Assembly: GCF_028622115.1 (NCBI RefSeq)
Contig: NZ_CP097263.1
Coordinates: forward strand, 1,860,001 to 1,924,000
Origin: Kutzneria chonburiensis
Lineage (GTDB): Bacteria; Actinomycetota; Actinomycetes; Mycobacteriales; Pseudonocardiaceae
Direction of reading: 5' to 3'
DNA: 64,000 nucleotides
Shown: piece after piece, positions 57,841 through 64,000 of the stretch
How positions within the stretch are numbered: position 1 is the stretch's first letter
How the letters are laid out: each line of letters opens with the position of its first letter
Notes under the pieces: generated by a model
Databases searched by the model: none
What the model saw: the letters and a program-made list of their open reading frames with translations, nothing else
Told to the model about the DNA's origin: nothing
Translations under genes and position numbers: made by a program

Positions 57841-57909
57841 ATGTCCGACCTGAGCCGACTGCCCGGTCCGATCGCCGAAACCTGGGCCGGCCGGCGGGGC
57901 ACACCATGA
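57841..57909 (+). pseudogene. Remnant of a WhiB-like gene (N-terminal 15 residues)
   Basis: The 22-codon frame MSDLSRLPGPIAETWAG begins like many WhiB-family proteins (SRLPGP followed by W) and has a good site, ACAGGAG, upstream. The iron-sulfur cysteines and the rest are missing; it ends after GRRGTP at a TGA overlapping the next ATG (ATGA). It now looks like a short coupled leader for the 57906 gene. The similarity covers only ~14 residues, so the call is tentative. Confidence 0.4.
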
Positions 57910-58367
57910 CCACGGCCGCCGACCGGGTCACCACGCTGATCTGGACGGTGCTGCTCGACGCCGGCCGAAGCGACCTGACCGACGTGGTGGCCGAGCGCCT
58001 GGCCCGAATTCCCGGCCCCGACCTGCGGACTCGCGCGGCGAGGGCGTTACGGGCGGTGCTCGGTGCGGTGATGCCCGAGCGGGACGCGGTGGAGCTGCTC
58101 CGGCGCGGCATCGCCCGTGACGAACTCGGCTTGCTCGAGGACGGCGATCGGCGGCTGGTCGAGCGTGCGCGTGACCTCGATGCGGACGGAAGGCGTCGAG
58201 CGGTGCGGGTGGTCGCCGAGCTGCTGGACCGGGTGGCTCAGGTGCTGAGCGCGGCGATGCCGCTGAGCTCCGACACCACGGTCACGGCCTCCCGTAGCGA
58301 GCTGACCTGGCGCACGTCCGGCGGCACCGACTGCCAGCCGGGACCGGCCACGACGACCGTCGTGTGA
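57906..58367 (+). CDS. Unrecognised helical protein, end overlapping the MerR gene
   Basis: This 153-residue frame starts with MTTAADRVTTLIWTVLLDAG. The first ~110 residues are helical and charged (RIPGPDLRTRAARAL, PERDAVELLRRGI) with coding-type third positions. The last ~40 residues look non-coding and run 130 bp into the convergent MerR gene. One missing base near 58230 would end the gene at the TGA 58246-58248 instead, so the 3' end may be wrong. Function unknown. Confidence 0.5.
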   Translation: MTTAADRVTTLIWTVLLDAGRSDLTDVVAERLARIPGPDLRTRAARALRAVLGAVMPERDAVELLRRGIARDELGLLEDGDRRLVERARDLDADGRRRAVRVVAELLDRVAQVLSAAMPLSSDTTVTASRSELTWRTSGGTDCQPGPATTTVV

Positions 58368-59104
58368 CCGGACGCCAGCAGGTCGTCGAGCGGGACGAGA
58401 CCGGCCAGGACCTCGGTGTGCGCCCATACGACCGTCACGGCGGGACGGAGCTGGTCGACGGCCTTGACCAGCGCCGGGGCGGGTACCCGTGCACCGAGGC
58501 TCCGATGGGCGCAGCCCTGCTCCGACAGCACGGCGGCCAACGCGTCGAGAGGCAGCGTGTGCTGCTCGTCCGGGGCGCACGCGAGCAGCACGGGCAGCCG
58601 ACCCCGTTCCCGCGCCGCCGGGATCTGCCGCAACGCGTGCTGGATGCTGGCGCTCGCCATGTGCTCGACCTCGATCGCCGATCCGGCCCCGAGTTCGACC
58701 AGTACGGGAGTGAACACTTCCTCCCACGCCGTGGCCACGTCGTGTTCGGCGATCAGCCGCCGCGCGAGCTCACGCATCAGCGGGGCGTCCAACCGCGCCG
58801 CGGCCCGGCGAAAGCCGCGCACCGCGGCCGCCGGCGAGAACGGCTCAACCGCAACGCTCGGAGCCTGCGATGCGGACTCGCCGCGAGCAATGGCGGCGGC
58901 CGCCGCCGTGCTCATGCCGCTGGCGATCAAAGCGACCATGCGACGGAGCCGGCGCTCGTCACCCTCGCTGTAGCGCCGGTGCCGCCCGTCCTGGCGGACG
59001 GTCGGTCCCAGGCCGTACCGGCGATCCCAGGTGCGCAGCGTGTTGGGCGAGACGCCCAGCATGCGGGCCAGCGCACCCGGGGTCCACTCCGGCTCCATCG
59101 GCAC
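58238..59104 (-). CDS. MerR-family regulator with B12-binding domain (LitR/CarH-like)
   Basis: This 288-residue regulator has a MerR HTH (~7-70: TPGALARMLGVSPNTLRTW then RHRRYSEGDERRLRRMV), a helical bundle (~90-160) and a Rossmann-like cobalamin domain with PDEQHTLPL (His182, the usual lower cobalt ligand). The cap motif Wx(n)EH reads LVELGAGSAIEVEH: Glu-His is present but Trp is replaced by Leu, which could change the light response. It is probably autoregulated through tandem 11-bp repeats upstream and also controls tspO. Confidence 0.82.
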   Translation of the reverse strand: MPMEPEWTPGALARMLGVSPNTLRTWDRRYGLGPTVRQDGRHRRYSEGDERRLRRMVALIASGMSTAAAAAIARGESASQAPSVAVEPFSPAAAVRGFRRAAARLDAPLMRELARRLIAEHDVATAWEEVFTPVLVELGAGSAIEVEHMASASIQHALRQIPAARERGRLPVLLACAPDEQHTLPLDALAAVLSEQGCAHRSLGARVPAPALVKAVDQLRPAVTVVWAHTEVLAGLVPLDDLLASGHTTVVVAGPGWQSVPPDVRQVSSLREAVTVVSELSGIAALST

Positions 59105-59140
59105 CTACCTCAGTGCTGGCGTTCATCACCGTCGAGGCGG

Positions 59141-59170
59141 ATTCTAGCCCGAAATCGATCCGAAAACGAT
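59141..59170 (-). promoter_or_regulatory. merR promoter: tandem 11-bp repeats ahead of a TAGAAT box
   Basis: On the minus strand ATCGTTTTCGG (59170-59160) and ATCGATTTCGG (59159-59149) adjoin each other and match at 10 of 11 bases. TAGAAT (59146-59141) follows after 2 bp, 37 bp before the start codon. The repeats occupy the -35 region, a repressor-like position. The pattern ATCGNTTYNNN is shared with the tspO promoter. Confidence 0.72.
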
Positions 59171-59184
59171 TCATCCTGCCGGTG

Positions 59185-60195
59185 TTACACCGTCCGCAGA
59201 CCCCAGACGCTGCGGTAGGTCTGCCCGGGCGCCAGCACGATCAAGCCGTCGCCGCTGTTGAACGCGTTGGCGGCGGAGGTCAGCGGCTCGACGGCGATGG
59301 CCTGCCGCGCCGGGCGGCCGGGGTCGGGGTAGTCGTCGGAGTAGACGGCGAGGAACTTGTGGTTCTCGTCGGCCCACAGCTGGACCTTGTGCCCGTCCGG
59401 CGCCTCGATCTCGGCCAGCGTGCTGTCGGCGGTGGTGCGAACGAGGTCGGTGAAGGCCACGTCGACCTGCGCGGGGCCGATCGGCTTGGGGGAACGGAAG
59501 TCGACCGCGGTGCCGGCCACCGGGGCCTTGCCGGTCGGGATGCCGTTGTCGTTGTTGATCAGGTACGTCGAAGCGTTGACGGTGAGCTTGGCCTGGTCCA
59601 CCGACGGCGGGACGGCGAAGTACGGGTGGTAGCCGCTGCCGAACGGAGCCGGCTGCTTGCCGATGTTGGTCGCGGTGAGGCCGACTCGCAATCCGTTGCG
59701 GTCCAGCAGGTACTCCGTCTGGAAGCGCAGCATGAACGGATAGCCGTACTGCGGATACAACGTGCAGCCCAGCACAAGCCGGTCGCGGTCCTGGCGAATC
59801 GGCGTCCACGGCAGGAACAACGCGAGGCCGTGCAGGGCGCAGTTGCTCCAGTGCTCGCTGATCGGGGTTTCCTGGGCCGTGCCCTGGAACGTGTAGTTGC
59901 CGCCGGCGATGCGGTCCACCCACGGCAGCAGGATCTTGCCCATGTGGCTGTCGCCCAGGCTGTCGTCGGCGTGGTTGGCCAGCACGGGCCGACCGTCCAC
60001 GATCCATGAGCGCAGCTCGGCCCCGACCTCGGCCACCACCAGACTCTGCTTGCCGCTGGCGACCCGGTACTGCCGCCCGGTGGGCAGAAGCGGCTCGGTC
60101 TCGGTCGTGGCGACGGCCGGCGAGCCGCCGAAGGCCAGCGCGGCGCTCGTGCCCGCGACCGTGGCGAGCGCGGTTCTGCGGGAGAACATGCGCAT
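59185..60195 (-). CDS. Exported aldose 1-epimerase-family protein (GalM-like)
   Basis: This 336-residue protein starts at the ATG at 60195 with a Tat-type signal (MRMFSRRTALATVAGTSAAL, end near AVATTE). The GalM fold is supported by LPWVDRIAGGNYTFQG (usual N/R motif region), HGLALFLPWTP (first catalytic His), SGYHPYFAVPP (second His) and YSDDYPDPGRPARQAIAVEPLT (Glu). It interconverts sugar anomers, or a related activity, outside the cell. It is 108 bp downstream of the AtuA-like gene. Confidence 0.88.
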   Translation of the reverse strand: MRMFSRRTALATVAGTSAALAFGGSPAVATTETEPLLPTGRQYRVASGKQSLVVAEVGAELRSWIVDGRPVLANHADDSLGDSHMGKILLPWVDRIAGGNYTFQGTAQETPISEHWSNCALHGLALFLPWTPIRQDRDRLVLGCTLYPQYGYPFMLRFQTEYLLDRNGLRVGLTATNIGKQPAPFGSGYHPYFAVPPSVDQAKLTVNASTYLINNDNGIPTGKAPVAGTAVDFRSPKPIGPAQVDVAFTDLVRTTADSTLAEIEAPDGHKVQLWADENHKFLAVYSDDYPDPGRPARQAIAVEPLTSAANAFNSGDGLIVLAPGQTYRSVWGLRTV

Positions 60196-60303
60196 GATCG
60201 GACCTCGAATCCTTGTCGTACTCCGAAGAGGCGGCGTGCGATCATGAGAACACGCTGTCCCGCCGTGGATCGGCGGCCGGCCGAGGATTCGGGCGATGAG
60301 GGC

Positions 60304-62096
60304 TCAGGATGTGCCCATCCGGTCGGAAGCGTGCACCAACTCGACCGGTGCCTCGACGTGGCGGGCGCGCAGGAACTCGCCCAGCGACTTGCCGATCTGG
60401 TCCAACCCGAGGTGGGCCGAACCGCTGGGCGGGAAATAGTCGCGCAGCACGAAGGAGATGCCACGCAGATTCGGCAGCTCGTACCGTTCGATGGCAACGG
60501 AGTCCGCGCAGCCCAACAGTTCCCGCAGGCGATCCGCGGTGAGGTAGGCGGCCAGCCACGGCCAGGCGGCCTCATGAGGGGTCCACACGCCGAGGTTGGC
60601 GTTCGCCCCCTTGTCGCCGGCGCGCGCGTAGCCGATCCGTCCAAACGGGACAGTCACGGTTGGTTCGAACGACGTAGGCGGCACGGTGCTGGCGCCCGAA
60701 GGCTGGCCGGTGAACGGCGCCATGACCGGAGGGGAGCGATGTCCAGCACCCGGCCGTCGGGCAGGTGCACCTGGTGCGCCAGGTCGGCCTGCCGGATCAG
60801 CCCGGGCCAGTAGTCGATCCGCGGCTGCGCGTTGGTCGACCAGCCCTGGTTCATGTCGACGTAGAAGCCGGGGATGCTGCTCAGCGCGTACGAGCCGAGC
60901 TGGGCCAGGAACGCGGTCACGGCCCGCTGGGTCGGCGCGGCGACGACGACCTGCGTGGCGACGGTGGCCTGCCACTGGTCACGCGGATCGGCCGCCGGCC
61001 GGCCGCACACGAAGAAGTGCAACTCGTCCACCGGGCGGTCCTGTCGGACCTGTTCGGCCTGCGCCTTGAGCATGTCGACCTTGGCATCGACGTCGAGACC
61101 GGTGGGAAACAGCCACATCGCACCGCGGTAACCGCGCTGGAAGTTGATGCCCACCTTGGTCGTCTCCGACGCGGCGCTGCCCTTCGCGCCGGTGACCAGG
61201 ACCCGGTCCGGGCCCTGCTGGGTGAGCTCGATGGCATCGGTGTGCCAGGTGACGTCCGGGTTGAGGTAGCGCGGCCCCTGGATCTCGTACATCAGCTGCG
61301 CGGTGACGGTGTCGACGGTGACCGCACCGCCGTCGGCGGCCCGCTTGGTGATCACGAAGCTGCCGTCGTCGGCGACCTCGGCGATCGGGAAGCCGGGCCG
61401 CGTGTTGTCGGCGATGCTCGTGAAGCCGGCGAAGTTGCCGCCGGTGGCCTGCGGGCCGCACTCGATGACGTGCGCGGCGGCGGTCGCGCCGGCGATGCGG
61501 TCCAGGTCGTCACGGGCCCAGCCGTGCCACCAGGCAGCGGGCCCGGTGACCAGTGAGGCGTCGGCCACGCGGCCGGTGATCACGATGTCCGTGCCCTCGT
61601 CCAGGGCGGTCTTGATGCCCCAGCCGCCGAGATAGGCGTTGGCCGCCAGGAAATCGTCCGGGTCGACCGTCGGCGCGGCGCCCGTTTCCAGATGGGCCAG
61701 CTGCCCCTGGGCGACGAGATCTTTCGCCGTGTCGGTGAGATCGTCGCCGGTCACGTACGCGACGGACAGGTCGAGACCCTGGTCGGCGATGTCCTGCCGG
61801 ATCGCCTCGGCCAGCCCGGCCGGGTGGTAGATGCCGGCGTTGGTGACCACCTTGATCTTGCGTTCGGCGACCGTCGCGAGCTGCGGTCGCAGCTGGCGCA
61901 GGAAGGGCTCCCAGTAGAACCCGCGCCGGGCGTCCGCATTGTCGACGAAGCCGGCGACGATCATGGACATGGTGATCTCGGCCATGGCGTCGCCCATCAC
62001 CACGTCCACCGGCTCGCCCCGGACGGCCTCCTCGAACGCGGAGAACCGGTCGCCGATCGCCCCGGCGAAGTTCGCGATCCGGATGGGACGCGCCAT
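60304..62096 (-). pseudogene. AtuA/DUF1446-family protein with C-terminal domain, frame broken once
   Basis: This ~597-residue protein would be intact apart from one missing base. The N-terminal DUF1446 domain starts MARPIRIANFAGAIGDRFSA and has VVTNAGIYHPAGLAEAI, DIVITGRVADASLVTGP and ECGPQATGGNFAGF. The frame is lost at the GGGG run 60731-60734; a fifth C on the coding strand restores LDIAPPPVMAPFTG and joins FGRIGYARAGDKGANAN and GISFVLRDYFPPSGSAH. Family members are linked to acyclic terpene use in Pseudomonas. The role here is unproven. It lies 21 bp behind the 62118 regulator gene. Confidence 0.78.
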
Positions 62097-62117
62097 GGTC
62101 GCTGCCTCCAGAAATGG

Positions 62118-64000
62118 TCAGCTGGGAACGGTTTCGGTCGTGCGGAGGTGGCGGCGAAGGCGCTCGGCCTCCTCGTTCCGGTGCTGGGCATGGTAGAGCT
62201 CGATGGCCTCGGACCACACGCCGTGCGCCTCGGCGAGCTGGTTCAGGGCGTGGTGGGGATGGCCGAGCGCCTCCAACGTGCTGGCGAGCTGATAGAGGTC
62301 GCCGACGGTACGAAGCAACGCGACCGACTGCCGGTAGTGCTCGATGGCGTCGGCATGACGGCCGAGGTGGTGGTCGATGTAGCCGAGGCTGTCCAGGACA
62401 ACGGCTTCGCTGTCCTGGTCGTGCAGACGTCGTTGCAGCGTCAGGGCTTGCTGGCAGTACTCCCACGCCTGGTCGAAGTCGCCGAGCTTGGCGGCGTACC
62501 ACCCGACCGAGTTGAGCGCGTCGGCCTCCCACTCCAGGGCGTGCAGGTCCTGGTAGATCCGCAGCGCCTGGACGGCATGCCGGTACGCCTGCCGATCCTG
62601 CCCGGCCCGGCCCAGCACATACGTGAACATCTGATGCACGTTGGCCAGTTCCTCAGGTCTCCCACGGCCTTCCGCGAGGGCGAGGGCCTGCTGGAGGTGA
62701 TCCAACGCCGCCGTCGGCCGGCCGTCCCGGACCAGCGCCAGTGCCACCAGGCGGCGGGTTTCGATGCGCGCCGAGGTGTCGCCGAGCCGTTCGGCCGCGG
62801 CGAGGCCGAGTTCCGTGACGGCGATGTCGTCCACGAGATAGCTGCGTCGGTAGTGGAAACGGTTCACGCTCCACGCCAACTGCCACACCACATCGTCCCA
62901 GCCGGCGGTGACGGCCGAGCGCTGGACGGCGAGCAGACACGCGTGCTCGGCGGCGAACCACGCCATGACGGCGTTGTCGTCCTTCAACGCGACGGGAACG
63001 ACATCGGACGGCGGCAGGCTGATCGGATGCCGCTTGGGGGCCAGCTGCCGGTCGCCGGCGAACGCGGTGTGGAGGTAGAACTCGGCCAGCCGGCGTAACG
63101 CGGCGTCCCGGTCGTCGGCCGACAGACAGCAGTCGGCCTGCTCGATGGCGAGCTCGCGAACGAGGTCGTGCATCGAGTACCGGTCGGCCGGCTGTCGATC
63201 GATCAGCGAGGATTCCTCCAACTCGCGCAACACCTTCCGCAGCCGAGCCGGCGGAAGACCGGTCAGGGTGGTCGCGGCCGGCACACCGATGTCCGGACCG
63301 GGCGCGATGCCCAACAGCGCGAACACCGTGCGTTGCCCGGTGCTCAGGGTCCGCATCGACCACGACAGCACCGACGGCACGCTGGCCGCCGGATCGTCGT
63401 CGTCCAACGCGGTCAGGCCGGATTCCCGCAGTTCAGCGGCGAACTCGGCCAGCGGGATGCGCGGGCGGGTCTGGGCCCGGCCGGCCACGATGGCCAAAGC
63501 CAGGGGATACCGTCCGCACAACGCGATCAGCTGCGCCACCGCATCGGGTTCGGCGGCAACACGCGGCTCGCCCAGTCGCAACGTCAGCAGCGCGGAGGCG
63601 TCGTTCTCGTCCAGGGTCCCCAGCGGCAGGTGGTACGCGCCGTGCCGGAGCACCAGTGCCGTGAGGGTCCGCCGGCTGGTCGCCAGCACGGTGCAGGTCG
63701 GCGTGCCGGGCAGTAGCGGTACGACCTGGTCGGCGGTGGCGGCGTTGTCGAGGACGACCAGCATTCGCCGACCGGCGACCAGACTCCGGTACAGGGTGAT
63801 CTGACCGTCCAGGGTCGTCGGCAGTCGGCCGTCGTCGACGCCGAATGCGTCGAGGAAGCCGCGCACCGCGGTCGACGCGTCCAGGGGTTCGTGGTCGGGA
63901 CTGAACCCCTGGAGATCGACGAACAACTGGCCGTCCGGGAAGCGGTCGGCGTGTGTGTGGGCCCAGTGCAAGGCCAGCCAGGTCTTGCCGATGCCGCCGG
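62118..64000 (-). CDS. NB-ARC/TPR regulator (SARP-like), 5' end beyond window
   Basis: The frame stays open to the window edge. It begins inside the P-loop (GGIGKTWLALHWAH), so the N-terminus, perhaps a SARP winged helix plus BTAD, is not seen. Then come VVLDNAATADQVVPLLPG (Walker B region), ATSRRTLTAL, a helical winged domain (LARFY-type, MHDLVRELA) and TPR repeats at ~400-600 (NSVGWYAAKLGDFDQAWEYC, DSLGYIDHHLGRHADAIEHY). It ends TTETVPS. Probably a pathway-specific activator. The AtuA gene follows at once. Confidence 0.85.
   Translation of the reverse strand, partial: GGIGKTWLALHWAHTHADRFPDGQLFVDLQGFSPDHEPLDASTAVRGFLDAFGVDDGRLPTTLDGQITLYRSLVAGRRMLVVLDNAATADQVVPLLPGTPTCTVLATSRRTLTALVLRHGAYHLPLGTLDENDASALLTLRLGEPRVAAEPDAVAQLIALCGRYPLALAIVAGRAQTRPRIPLAEFAAELRESGLTALDDDDPAASVPSVLSWSMRTLSTGQRTVFALLGIAPGPDIGVPAATTLTGLPPARLRKVLRELEESSLIDRQPADRYSMHDLVRELAIEQADCCLSADDRDAALRRLAEFYLHTAFAGDRQLAPKRHPISLPPSDVVPVALKDDNAVMAWFAAEHACLLAVQRSAVTAGWDDVVWQLAWSVNRFHYRRSYLVDDIAVTELGLAAAERLGDTSARIETRRLVALALVRDGRPTAALDHLQQALALAEGRGRPEELANVHQMFTYVLGRAGQDRQAYRHAVQALRIYQDLHALEWEADALNSVGWYAAKLGDFDQAWEYCQQALTLQRRLHDQDSEAVVLDSLGYIDHHLGRHADAIEHYRQSVALLRTVGDLYQLASTLEALGHPHHALNQLAEAHGVWSEAIELYHAQHRNEEAERLRRHLRTTETVPS

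Noticed and set aside
1-64000. CRISPR arrays, tRNA/rRNA genes, insertion sequences, prophage
   Set aside because: No spaced repeat array, cloverleaf gene, transposase or phage gene was recognised on either strand by reading.

Overview
This window looks like the chromosome of a high-GC, Streptomyces-like actinomycete, quite possibly from the Pseudonocardiales, although the genus cannot be fixed from sequence alone. The evidence is a G/C-rich third codon position almost everywhere, frequent GTG starts with purine-rich ribosome binding sites, many ATGA/GTGA start-stop overlaps, and typical actinomycete families: SARP regulators with NB-ARC and TPR modules, a SapA-like spore-associated protein family, an SAV2177-type SAM methyltransferase, a LitR/CarH-type MerR regulator, a P450 and a DrrAB-type exporter. 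I see no tRNA, rRNA, CRISPR array, insertion sequence or prophage.

Layout. Positions 1-10 kb are a glycan-use region: a secreted GH5-like enzyme, a secreted serine protease, a sugar ABC importer operon (GH-G-clan glycosidase, two permeases, binding lipoprotein, LacI regulator) and, divergent from it, a secreted glycosidase with a ricin-type lectin domain. The two sides share a divergent promoter with a copy of the palindrome CGAACCGGTTCG just downstream of each promoter. Positions 10-12.7 kb encode three SapA-like secreted proteins and a secreted putative cysteine hydrolase. Positions 12.7-16 kb hold a TetR/metallo-beta-lactamase pair and small unrecognised genes. Positions 16-23.7 kb look like a catabolic cluster (amidohydrolase, SDR, Gfo/Idh dehydrogenase, DoxX, two SnoaL-fold proteins, MFS transporter, TetR, AraC) with a shared GTTCA/TGAAC inverted repeat. 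Positions 23.7-28 kb carry a multicopper oxidase, a NarL-type two-component system and an iron-permease-like protein.

Positions 29.8-34.4 kb are the least explained and most interesting part: a membrane-tethered HTH protein followed by four translationally coupled genes, three for membrane or secreted proteins of no recognised family and one for a PrsW-like intramembrane protease. Positions 34-42.6 kb include a methyltransferase, a Ser/Thr kinase, a quinone reductase, and a run of S51 peptidase, ArsR regulator, amino-acid permease, PhzF and RidA genes. Positions 42.7-49 kb hold a beta-propeller protein, a giant AAA/TPR regulator and a divergent methyltransferase. Positions 49.5-55.6 kb (DrrAB-type exporter, SARP regulator, P450) appear to be one SARP regulon, because 11-bp-phased GTGTCAG repeats lie before both the exporter and the P450. 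Positions 56-59 kb (TIGR01777 SDR, TspO, MerR) look like a B12/light-type regulon with tandem 11-bp direct repeats at both promoters. The window ends with an aldose epimerase, an AtuA-family protein and a truncated NB-ARC/TPR regulator.

A quality warning: at least five long genes (3.4/3.2 kb, 18.56 kb, 24.60 kb, 60.73 kb and a small one at 15.5-15.9 kb) are broken by single-base indels. All but one can be repaired by adding one C to a short C run, and the exception by removing one. Consensus errors are more likely than real pseudogenes. All functional assignments come from reading motifs by eye; no database search was run.
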